Below, piece after piece: positions 17,250 through 24,132 of a stretch of DNA of 61,250 nt. Every line of letters starts with the position of its first letter. The stretch's first letter is position 1. Source of the stretch: Halodesulfovibrio sp. (GTDB lineage: Bacteria > Desulfobacterota > Desulfovibrionia > Desulfovibrionales > Desulfovibrionaceae); contig NZ_JADMLB010000053.1 in assembly GCF_015482765.1 (NCBI RefSeq), positions 1 through 61,250 on the forward strand, read 5' to 3'. The translations under genes and the position numbers were made by a program. Below the pieces are notes generated by a model. That model searched no databases. It was not told where the DNA came from and worked only from the letters and a program-made list of their open reading frames with translations.

Positions 17250-18128
17250 ATGATGTCGCTTAATGGTAATACCGCAGCTAGATTAAAAGTAATACTTGAG
17301 AAGGTAATTGACCCGCATTTTCCCATAGGTGAGGGTGAGGTTGGTTACGAGGCATTTGAAAAGGGTTGTGATCTACTTGCGAAATTGGATGAGACTCAAC
17401 AGAATTTAATATTAACATTGCTTGAGAACTATCAGTTTATCAACGTTCTTGAGTATAGTTCTTTATGTACTCAAGCAATAAAGAATATAGACTTTGGAAG
17501 ATTCAGCGATATTGAATCAATAAGTATTGTTCCCTGTATTACTAAAAAAGATCATGATGCTGGTAACTATAAGAGTGGACTGGGAATCGTAAATAATTAT
17601 CGCACAAAGAACTTTAAGGTGCTTATTGGAAAAAAACTTGGTTCAAAATGCGATTTAAGCCCCAAGTGTTTCTCTTCTCCTTTTAGTTATTCAAATCCTC
17701 GGAATAAGCGTGATCTGTTAATTTTTGTGGATGACTTTGTTGGAACAGGAAAAACAGCAACTAAAGCAATCGATGATTTTTTCTCAAATTCTTCAAGAAA
17801 AAAAGAAAATTTTTGTCTAACTGTTTTGGGTAGTATGCAGGACGGATACAATGTGCTTCAGAAAAAGGACTATCCATTTTATACAGTAAAGAAGTTTAAT
17901 CGTGGTATTACGGATTGCCCTATTTTTAAAAAGAAAAAAGAAACGATTGAACTTATGAAGTCTATTGAAGAAAATCTGAAAAATTGTCCTAAATATTCTC
18001 TTGGATATGAGAAGTCTGAAGCATTAGTTACAATGCAGCGGACACCTAATAATACATTTCCAGTCTTTTGGGATTCAGAAACTAAAGGAGGTTTAGAATG
18101 GCCGGCACCTTTTCCTCGATTTCTGTAA
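17250..18128 (+). CDS. Phosphoribosyltransferase-like retron accessory protein (putative effector)
   Basis: The 292-residue protein contains a PRPP-binding signature of phosphoribosyltransferases, LLIFVDDFVGTGKTA (Asp161-Asp162, then Gly-Thr-Gly-Lys-Thr to Thr169). Its tail includes the distinctive LVTMQRTPNNTFPVFW stretch seen in PRTase-CE-like conflict proteins. An AAGGTGG site lies just before two consecutive ATGs (17250 and 17253). The next gene starts inside its 3' end. PRTase plus a small winged-helix protein plus a retron RT is, as I recall, the composition of type III retrons. The PRTase would be the toxic effector, probably modifying a nucleotide or nucleic acid. Substrate unknown. 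Confidence 0.75.
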   Translation: MMSLNGNTAARLKVILEKVIDPHFPIGEGEVGYEAFEKGCDLLAKLDETQQNLILTLLENYQFINVLEYSSLCTQAIKNIDFGRFSDIESISIVPCITKKDHDAGNYKSGLGIVNNYRTKNFKVLIGKKLGSKCDLSPKCFSSPFSYSNPRNKRDLLIFVDDFVGTGKTATKAIDDFFSNSSRKKENFCLTVLGSMQDGYNVLQKKDYPFYTVKKFNRGITDCPIFKKKKETIELMKSIEENLKNCPKYSLGYEKSEALVTMQRTPNNTFPVFWDSETKGGLEWPAPFPRFL

Positions 18129-18445
18129 CTTCTTCTCCGTATTTTGTTATGCTACTTCGCCTTATAAAAGGTCATAACGATATAAGTTTTCTTACTCAAA
18201 AAGGTATTACTTACTCGGATATTTTCCATATGTTATCGGAAGGAGAAACTGAAGGTTATCTTAAACGTTCTATGAGGACTTTGATCTTGACAGAAAAGGG
18301 TGAAGAACTCATAACCAAGCTTCCAGTTTCTGGTATGAAGTCAAGTGGTTGGATAGAAGGCCCTTCAGAAGATGTTTTTTGTGAACAGATAAGCCTTACT
18401 GATGTGTTTCTTCCAACTGCAGATGATATTAAAAAATTTCCATAG
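18098..18445 (+). CDS. Small winged-helix-like retron accessory protein
   Basis: This 115-residue product starts inside the PRTase gene, overlapping it by 31 bases. A perfect AAAGGAGG site six bases before the ATG (18087-18094) supports that start. The central segment (DIFHMLSEGETEGYLKRSMR, then LILTEKGEELI) has the shape of a winged helix-turn-helix ending in the TEKG wing common to such regulators. It probably binds the msDNA or regulates the PRTase. Its stop codon's last base is the first base of the retron RNA's a1 repeat. Confidence 0.7.
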   Translation: MAGTFSSISVTSSPYFVMLLRLIKGHNDISFLTQKGITYSDIFHMLSEGETEGYLKRSMRTLILTEKGEELITKLPVSGMKSSGWIEGPSEDVFCEQISLTDVFLPTADDIKKFP

Positions 18446-18692
18446 GCATGACTTCTCTATTAGCCGATGCAAAGTAAAGCATGCTTTACCTAGCATGAAT
18501 GGCGATTCGCCATTCTCGAACGAACAAGCTTTCAAGCCACCCACTAGGCATATTTAAAACATTCAAGGATTCACGTTTTAAACATGCCTAGTGCACGGCA
18601 GAGCCGTACAAATACATAAGTAAAATCGCCAAGGCCCGATTTCACTTATGTATTTGCCAGATCTGTCATGATAGTAATGGAGAAGTCATGCC
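18445..18692 (+). ncRNA. Retron msr-msd RNA
   Basis: The 17-base a1 (18445-18461, GGCATGACTTCTCTATT) pairs with a2 (18676-18692, AATGGAGAAGTCATGCC) with one G-U pair. Directly after a1 comes AGC, the position of the branching guanosine in known retrons, here G18463. The msr part then shows a palindromic hairpin at 18474-18489 and a stem-loop GAATGGCG/CGCCATTC at 18497-18515. Two long stems follow, each with a single A-C mismatch: 18542-18560 with 18575-18593 (19 bp), and 18609-18628 with 18637-18656 (20 bp, loop CCAAGGCC). The last stem, nearest a2, is the likely msd template. The a2 repeat contains the RT's GGAG site and start codon. Confidence 0.85.
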
Positions 18693-19728
18693 TGATTTAA
18701 ATTGGGATAAATATTTAGCTGATTTTACAAACCAAGCTAAAGACGCTCAGATGACTGATTGGGGCATCGAGCGATCAATAGCCTATGCTCATAGGTTATA
18801 TTCACAGGATCTTCCGATCATTTATTCGCCAAAACATTTAAGTAGTCTTCTGGGGTATGATCTTGAATATCTACTAGGTGTTTCTAACGCTCCCCAAGTT
18901 TTTTACCGTTCGTTTTCAATTCCCAAAAGAACGAAAGGGAAACGCAGAATATCTGAACCGTTGCCGGGGCTTAAAGATATTCAATATTGGCTCGCTAATA
19001 ATTTTTTTTCTTGTTTTCCTGTAAGTAAATACGCAAAGGCTTATTTGAAAAAAAGTTCTATTAAGGCCAACGCACGCTTTCACAGAAGACAACCTTGCGT
19101 AATGCGTTTGGACATCAAAAATTTTTTTCCGTCTATTAATACAAATAAGATTTTTAGACAGTTACTTGCTCATGGCTACACAACTAGTGTGTCGATGTTA
19201 ATAGCGAAGTTGTGTACGCTTTATAATGAGCTGCCTCAAGGTGCTCCTACAAGTCCTGTTTTGTCTAATTTACTTATGTATAAAGCTGATAACAGGCTTG
19301 GTGCTTTTGCCCAGTATAATGGTTATCGATACACACGTTACGCGGATGACTTGTTTTTTTCCGGTCGAATAAATATTGGTAATGTTGTTCAATTTACCAA
19401 AAATGTTTTGATGTACGAAGGGTTTAATTTAAATGAAGAGAAAACCCGTGTGTATCGAAAAGGTCAGCAGCAAAGGGTGACAGGAATTGTTGTTAATGAA
19501 AAATTGCAAGCTACGCGAAAATATAGACGGCAGTTACGGCAAGACATTCATTACATAGAACGTAATGGTTTGATGGGGCATATGCTCAAGAAGAATATTA
19601 CGCAGAATAATTACCCAGAACACTTAGCAGGCAAGGCGCATTTTATACTTCAGATTAATCCAAACGATAAGGATGCGAAACATGCTTTAAAAGTTTTGGA
19701 GCCTATTTTGAAACGCACTACAGGGTAA
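18688..19728 (+). CDS. Retron reverse transcriptase
   Basis: This is a retron-class reverse transcriptase of 346 residues that should make msDNA from the RNA encoded directly upstream. Retron hallmarks are all visible. The NAxxH motif of region X is NARFH (residues 128-132). Motif A is RLDIKNFF (Asp142), and the PQGAPTSP motif starts near residue 183. The catalytic YADD is at 218-221, and the VTG of region Y is at 264-266 (VTGIVVN). The ATG and its GGAG site lie inside the a2 repeat of the msr-msd RNA, so translation and RNA folding compete. Group II intron maturase features are missing. Confidence 0.92.
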   Translation: MPDLNWDKYLADFTNQAKDAQMTDWGIERSIAYAHRLYSQDLPIIYSPKHLSSLLGYDLEYLLGVSNAPQVFYRSFSIPKRTKGKRRISEPLPGLKDIQYWLANNFFSCFPVSKYAKAYLKKSSIKANARFHRRQPCVMRLDIKNFFPSINTNKIFRQLLAHGYTTSVSMLIAKLCTLYNELPQGAPTSPVLSNLLMYKADNRLGAFAQYNGYRYTRYADDLFFSGRINIGNVVQFTKNVLMYEGFNLNEEKTRVYRKGQQQRVTGIVVNEKLQATRKYRRQLRQDIHYIERNGLMGHMLKKNITQNNYPEHLAGKAHFILQINPNDKDAKHALKVLEPILKRTTG

Positions 19729-19763
19729 TTCTCAGACGGGTCGCATTTTAATTTTGGTTTTAT

Positions 19764-19812
19764 AAAAAGTGTAAATAAAATAGCTAATAAACGTGTTTTG
19801 TTTACACTTTTT
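19764..19812. repeat. Right-end inverted pair of the 16-bp element motif
   Basis: AAAAAGTGTAAATAAA (19764-19779) and TTTGTTTACACTTTTT (19797-19812) repeat the left-end motif. The spacer is 17 bases here versus 34 at the left. The inner copies at the two ends are direct repeats over 18 bases with one difference (7361-7378 and 19764-19781), and so are the outer copies over 16 bases (7311-7326 and 19797-19812). They mark the probable right boundary of the element. Confidence 0.75.
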
Positions 19813-20120
19813 TTGAGGGTGTCTTATGAAAGCCTTATTTTACATACACATACACCCTTGTTTGCAGTTTTTTACCTACATAACCCTTTTAACCAACGCA
19901 GGTTTTAGAAAAATATACAAACCCTCCATGAGTGTTACTCATGGAGGGTTATTTTTTTGCATAAAAAAGAACAGCATAGATTTTGTGCTGTACTTGACAT
20001 GGTATATTTTGGGCGGTACTGAATTAAGGACACCTTTTGGACACGACCATAATCTATGTTGAGTTTTCAAATTATTCAAGCCGGATGTGCTGAGGGTGTG
20101 CACCTGAAATTGGAAAATAT
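19813..20120 (+). other. Intergenic region between element end and regulator gene
   Basis: No convincing gene is seen in these 308 bases. An open frame that begins at 19826 runs straight through a strong terminator and has no ribosome site. The region holds that terminator (19920-19958) and a possible promoter for the downstream regulator, TTGACA at 19994 with TACTGA at 20017. Two GGACAC copies follow at about 20028-20043; they resemble the GGACA core of the palindrome found downstream of the regulator gene. Confidence 0.5.
19920..19958 (+). terminator. Rho-independent terminator right of the element
   Basis: AACCCTCCATGAG and CTCATGGAGGGTT form a perfect 13-bp stem with a TGTTA loop, followed by ATTTTTTT. 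It insulates the element from the regulator gene downstream. Confidence 0.9.
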
Positions 20121-21410
20121 ATGAAACAGACCATTGCCCTTATAGGTCCTTCCGACTCCGTGAAGGTTATGAAAGATTCCGTAATACGGTTCTTTCCTAA
20201 TCTTGCGTTCAAGACCTATATTCGAGAACGAACTGAAGATTCGCATGAGGTGCTTGAGTTAAGCCAGAGCGAATGCGATGGTTTGTTGTTTTCCGGTATT
20301 GGGGTTCAGGAAGCGTGTAAGGCACGAGGTGTTATTACTAAGCCGTATGCGCAGATTGAACGTGGTGCGTATAGTCTCATGCGTGTGTTTTCTGAAATTC
20401 AACACAGCGGGTTGCCGTTGGGGCGAATCAGCATTGATGTTGTGAAAGAGAGTGTTCTGCGCGAAGTTTTGCGTGAGTTCGGTGTGAGTTTTGAAAAGGT
20501 CTATTCTATGCCTTTTTCTGTACAGCACCGCGAACAGGAGTTTCATGACTGGCATAGAGACTTACTGGACTCCGATGAAGTTGATGTTACTGTGACAGGC
20601 TTCGGTTCAGTATATCAACAGTTGATAGAAGCAGGACATCCTGTATTTCGCATGTTGCCAAGCGCCTTGCAGGTTCGTGAGACAATAACCCATTTACTTG
20701 GAGATATTTCGGCACGTGATCTGCGTTCTGCCGGCATTGCTATCCAAATTATCGGGCTTTGCCGTAACGAAGAACACGCCATCAACCAGTATGACCGAAT
20801 GAAAGATGAAGGGCGTTTCTTTTTGGAGATGCTTGATTATGTTCGGGCAGTGCAGGGCAGTTTATTTTCGATTGGTAAACGGGAATATGTAATATTTTCT
20901 ACTCGAGGCGTTATTGAAGCGCCTGAACATCTTGAGATGTTTAAGCACCTTCTTGATTGGGGGCGCGGGAATAATATTCGTGTAATCTCTGGAATCGGAA
21001 TCGGAGCAACAGCATTTGAAGCAGAAAAGTCTGCGCAAAAAGCATTGGCTAACAGCCGTAAGTTGCCAGATGGTGGGGTTTTTCTTGTCCACGATGATCA
21101 TATTCAAGGACCATTGGGGGAGCAGGATGAACTTCAATATCGGACACGTATTGAGGACACGACTCTTTTACGGATGGCAAAAGAGATAGGTATCAGTCCA
21201 AGCTACCTCGATAGAATACGAGCTATTATGGACAAGACAGGGAAGAGCACCTTTGATGCGGATGACCTTGCAGCATGTTTAAGTATTGGTGAACGCAGCG
21301 CGCGCAGAGTGCTTAAGAAATTTTTAGATAGTGGACATGCTAAATTAGTGGGCAAAGAAAATTCACATCAAGTTGGTCGTCCAAAAAATATGATAAAAAT
21401 TACCATTTAA
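20121..21410 (+). CDS. GGDEF-like/HTH transcriptional regulator
   Basis: The 429-residue protein looks like a transcription factor. It has an N-terminal sensor-like region (IALIGPSDSVKVMKDSVIRF), a central degenerate GGDEF/CdaR-like segment (RVISGIGIGATAFEAEKSAQ) and a C-terminal helix-turn-helix (LAACLSIGERSARRVLKKFL) ending in a basic arm. It lies directly upstream of the DUF3100/amidohydrolase operon on the same strand. A perfect 13-bp palindrome sits between them, so it most likely controls that operon and perhaps itself. I cannot name its ligand. Confidence 0.7.
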   Translation: MKQTIALIGPSDSVKVMKDSVIRFFPNLAFKTYIRERTEDSHEVLELSQSECDGLLFSGIGVQEACKARGVITKPYAQIERGAYSLMRVFSEIQHSGLPLGRISIDVVKESVLREVLREFGVSFEKVYSMPFSVQHREQEFHDWHRDLLDSDEVDVTVTGFGSVYQQLIEAGHPVFRMLPSALQVRETITHLLGDISARDLRSAGIAIQIIGLCRNEEHAINQYDRMKDEGRFFLEMLDYVRAVQGSLFSIGKREYVIFSTRGVIEAPEHLEMFKHLLDWGRGNNIRVISGIGIGATAFEAEKSAQKALANSRKLPDGGVFLVHDDHIQGPLGEQDELQYRTRIEDTTLLRMAKEIGISPSYLDRIRAIMDKTGKSTFDADDLAACLSIGERSARRVLKKFLDSGHAKLVGKENSHQVGRPKNMIKITI

Positions 21411-21425
21411 TATTTTTATGGGTTA

Positions 21426-21456
21426 ATTTCGGACATGTTTTTGACATGTCCGAAAT
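21426..21456. promoter_or_regulatory. Perfect palindrome between regulator and transport operon
   Basis: ATTTCGGACATGT (21426-21438) and ACATGTCCGAAAT (21444-21456) are perfect inverted arms around TTTTG. There is no T run after the hairpin, so an operator for the preceding regulator is at least as likely as a terminator. Confidence 0.5.
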
Positions 21457-21596
21457 ATATGAACGTTTGTTACCATCAAATGAGGAGGGCTATATCAGAA
21501 GACAGAGAGGGGTTGTGTAGACCTGTTGTTTTGAAGGAGGCCGCATCAGCTTATCGTATATGCTGGTGCCAATACACAGGGTTTTAACGTTAGGAA

Positions 21597-22403
21597 ATGA
21601 GTATGTTAGAAGCAATTAAGAACGTAAAAGTACACCTGCTTGTTCTTGCGCTGGTGGTTGGCGCAGAATTCATAGGTATTCTTAAATTTGATGTGGGACC
21701 GGGTAAACTTGTACTGCTGCCAATGTTGTATGCTGTTTTCCTTGGTACCTTTTTAGGACCAAAATTTCTTAAGGTCGTTAATGACAAAGATATGGACAAC
21801 GCGAGTGCCTTAGTAAGCTTGACTCTTATGCTGCTTATGGCTCGTTACGGTACGCTGGTTGGCCCTAAATTCTTTGAAATTTTGAAAGCTGGTCCGGCTC
21901 TTATCTTACAGGAATTCGGTAACATCGGTACGCTGCTTATCGGTATTCCAATTGCGATGTTCCTTGGCCTTAAGCGTGAAGCTGTGGGGGCGGCTCACTC
22001 TATTGCCCGTGAGCCGAACGTAGCATTGATCGGTGATATTTATGGCTTAGACTCTGCTGAAGGCCGCGGTGTAATGGGTGTATACATTTGCGGTACAGTG
22101 TTCGGCACTATTTTCTTTGGTCTGGCTGCATCTATGTTGAGCATATTAAACTGGTTCCATCCATATGCATTAGCAATGGCTTCCGGTGTTGGTTCTGCAA
22201 GTATGATGACTGCTACCGTGGGCAGCCTTTCTGCAATCTACCCAGAAATGGCAGACAAAATCCAGGCATTCGGTGTCGCAAGTAACACACTTTCCGGTCT
22301 GGATGGTGTATACATGTCAATGATCATTGCTTTGCCGATGTCTAACAAGCTTTACAAGATTCTGTACCGCATTAAGTTCGGTACCCCGCAGGAGGGCAAG
22401 TAA
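21597..22403 (+). CDS. DUF3100 family membrane protein (putative transporter subunit)
   Basis: This 268-residue protein is strongly hydrophobic, with about eight predicted membrane segments (for example VHLLVLALVVGAEFIGI and GTLLIGIPIAMFLGL), and matches my recollection of the DUF3100 family. A second ATG six bases in fits the GTTAGGA site slightly better. Its stop overlaps the ATG of the next gene (TAATG). Together with the next membrane protein and an M20 amidohydrolase, it probably imports an N-acylated amino acid or peptide-like substrate; that is context inference. Confidence 0.7.
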   Translation: MSMLEAIKNVKVHLLVLALVVGAEFIGILKFDVGPGKLVLLPMLYAVFLGTFLGPKFLKVVNDKDMDNASALVSLTLMLLMARYGTLVGPKFFEILKAGPALILQEFGNIGTLLIGIPIAMFLGLKREAVGAAHSIAREPNVALIGDIYGLDSAEGRGVMGVYICGTVFGTIFFGLAASMLSILNWFHPYALAMASGVGSASMMTATVGSLSAIYPEMADKIQAFGVASNTLSGLDGVYMSMIIALPMSNKLYKILYRIKFGTPQEGK

Positions 22404-22849
22404 TGAATAAAGTCACTGAATCTGCAATTGTACTCCTGATCGTTGGTGCTATTACACTGATCGGTAACTGGATAGGCTACGGTTTCGGTATCATGGAAGC
22501 TCTTCCCGGCATGGCGGTGCTTGTAGGGATCTGCATTCTTGGTGTGCTTGCAAACAAGTACATCTATAACCTGCCGACAGTGTTATATGTTATTACGTTC
22601 GGTATGATCATTACCATGCCTGGCGTTCCCGGACACGAGATGTTTGCCGGATGGGTTGCGAAAGTAAACTTTCTGGCTTTAACCACTCCAATCCTTGCCT
22701 ATGCCGGTGTCGGTATCGGGAAGGACTTGCCTGCACTGAAAAAAACAGGATGGCGTATCGTGGTTGTCAGCCTGTTTGTTATGACTGGCACATATGTCGC
22801 TTCTGCCGGTATTGCCCACGTTGTTTTGAAATTCCTTGGAGAAATCTAA
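22403..22849 (+). CDS. Small membrane protein, partner of the DUF3100 protein
   Basis: The 148-residue protein has four to five membrane segments (SAIVLLIVGAITLIGNWIGY, AVLVGICILGVLANKY, IVVVSLFVMTGTYVASAGIA) and no recognisable soluble domain. Start and stop are fused to its neighbours: the ATG overlaps the upstream stop, and the next gene begins one base after its stop. It is almost certainly the second subunit of a two-component transporter with the DUF3100 protein. Confidence 0.7.
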   Translation: MNKVTESAIVLLIVGAITLIGNWIGYGFGIMEALPGMAVLVGICILGVLANKYIYNLPTVLYVITFGMIITMPGVPGHEMFAGWVAKVNFLALTTPILAYAGVGIGKDLPALKKTGWRIVVVSLFVMTGTYVASAGIAHVVLKFLGEI

Positions 22850-24004
22850 ATGATTTTGAAGCCTGAAATAGAGGTTTATTTTGAGGAACTAAAAAGTATC
22901 CGACAACACCTGCACTCCTGTCCGGAGGTAGGGCTGGAAACGAGCGAAACAGTAGCTTTTATTAAAGGCAAACTGGATGAGTTTGGTGTCGGGTATGAAG
23001 ACATCGGCGTAAATTCGCTGTTGGCTAAGATTGAAGGACGGGGGGCGGGTAAAACTGTTGCTTTTCGTTCTGACATGGATGCTCTTGAAACTGTGGAGGA
23101 AACTGGACTTCCCTACCAGTCTACAGTCAAAGGGCGCATGCATGCCTGTGGGCATGACGGGCACACAACAACAATGTTGGCGTTTGCCCGCTATCTGGCA
23201 GAACATGGCGAGTTCGAGGGGACCGTACTCCTTCTTTTCCAGTCAGGAGAAGAAGGATACGGTGGGGCATTAAAGGTTATTGAAGACAACCTGTTTGAAA
23301 AATACAGTATTGATTATATGTTCGGTCTTCATAACTGGCCGGGGTATGCAGAAGATCAGGTTGTGGTTCATTTCGGTGCCTGTATGGCATCTGAGGATCG
23401 TTTTGATCTTGTAATCCGCGGTAAAAGCGGGCACGCCTCGGTACCTCATTTGTGTGTAGAGCCGTTTGCGGCTGTTGCAGACTTTGTTAAAGGTGCACAG
23501 ACCATTATTCCACGCAGGATTTCTGCACACGATAAAGCTGTAATCAGCATCACTCAGGTTCATGGCGGCAGTGCATATAATGTCATTCCGGATGAAGTCA
23601 TTATTCGTGGTAACGTGCGTACCACAGACGATGACGTTCAGGATCTCATTGAGGAATCTCTCGGAAAATTGGCGGATGGTATTGCTGAAATGTATCAGGT
23701 GGAAACACTCTTTACGTATAATCGAAAACATCCAGTGTTGATGAATTCAACACCGGAGTTGGCAGTTAATGCCGCTGCACGGGTTGTGGGTAAGGAGAAT
23801 GTTTTGACACAGGAGCTTCCTGCAATGGGAAGTGAAGACTACGCGTTCTACATGCAGAAAACAAAAGGATGTTTTGTGTGGGTAGGGAATGGTGTAGATT
23901 CGCCTGTGATCCATAACAGTAAATACGACTTTAACGATACAGCAATACTTGTCGGAAGCTCTGTTTTTGTAGAGCTACTGAATGAGGTCATGCAGCTGCC
24001 GTAG
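22850..24004 (+). CDS. M20 family metallo-amidohydrolase
   Basis: The 384-residue enzyme belongs to the M20D group (hippurate hydrolase, N-acyl-amino-acid amidohydrolase). The metal-site motifs are DMDALE, ACGHDGHTT, SGEEGYGGA and GLHNWPG, with IHNSKYDFND near the C-terminus. The lid-domain segment GKSGHASVPH is present. It should cleave an amide bond of an N-acyl amino acid in the cytoplasm. It is the last gene of the operon with the two membrane proteins, suggesting hydrolysis of the substrate they import. GGAG in the end of the preceding gene serves as ribosome site. Confidence 0.88.
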   Translation: MILKPEIEVYFEELKSIRQHLHSCPEVGLETSETVAFIKGKLDEFGVGYEDIGVNSLLAKIEGRGAGKTVAFRSDMDALETVEETGLPYQSTVKGRMHACGHDGHTTTMLAFARYLAEHGEFEGTVLLLFQSGEEGYGGALKVIEDNLFEKYSIDYMFGLHNWPGYAEDQVVVHFGACMASEDRFDLVIRGKSGHASVPHLCVEPFAAVADFVKGAQTIIPRRISAHDKAVISITQVHGGSAYNVIPDEVIIRGNVRTTDDDVQDLIEESLGKLADGIAEMYQVETLFTYNRKHPVLMNSTPELAVNAAARVVGKENVLTQELPAMGSEDYAFYMQKTKGCFVWVGNGVDSPVIHNSKYDFNDTAILVGSSVFVELLNEVMQLP

Positions 24005-24069
24005 TGCATGCTGAATAACCGCTTCGCTAAACGCTAAACGTTAACAGACGTCAAACAACCGTACTTTTG

Positions 24070-24116
24070 AGGCTGTCCGGCGCTCTGAGCTTTTCAGAGT
24101 CTGGGCAGCCTTATTT
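24070..24116 (+). terminator. Hairpin terminator after the amidohydrolase
   Basis: AGGCTGTCC (24070-24078) pairs with GGGCAGCCT (24103-24111), with an inner stem CTCTGA/TCAGAG, followed by a T-rich tract. It ends 17 bases before the serine dehydratase ATG, so it could also act as an attenuator for that gene. Confidence 0.65.
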
Positions 24117-24132
24117 TATAGAAGGTGATAGT

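Larger units (their letters stand above)
7311..19812. mobile_element. Putative integrative element with three tyrosine recombinases and defence cargo
   Basis: The region between the ssb terminator and the terminator at 19920 holds three tandem, overlapping tyrosine-recombinase genes, two small HTH/coiled-coil genes and a RecD2-like helicase gene. After these come a PtuAB-like pair and a retron. Both edges carry the same 16-bp motif in inverted pairs (7311-7326 with 7361-7376; 19764-19779 with 19797-19812). The interior is visibly AT-richer than the flanking host genes, above all in the cargo from 15.3 to 19.7 kb. Tn554-type transposons, RIT (recombinase in trio) elements and the Gamma-Mobile-Trio islands also use several tyrosine recombinases plus a small protein. 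I cannot assign this element to one of those families. Exact ends and any target-site duplication are unresolved without an empty site. Confidence 0.75.

Noticed and set aside
7351-19880. TGTAGGTAA (7351-7359) and TTACCTACA (19872-19880) as attachment core
   Set aside because: They are inverted relative to each other and only 9 bases long; att cores should be direct repeats.
19826-20062. 78-codon open frame at the right edge of the element
   Set aside because: It runs through a perfect terminator hairpin and has no ribosome site.
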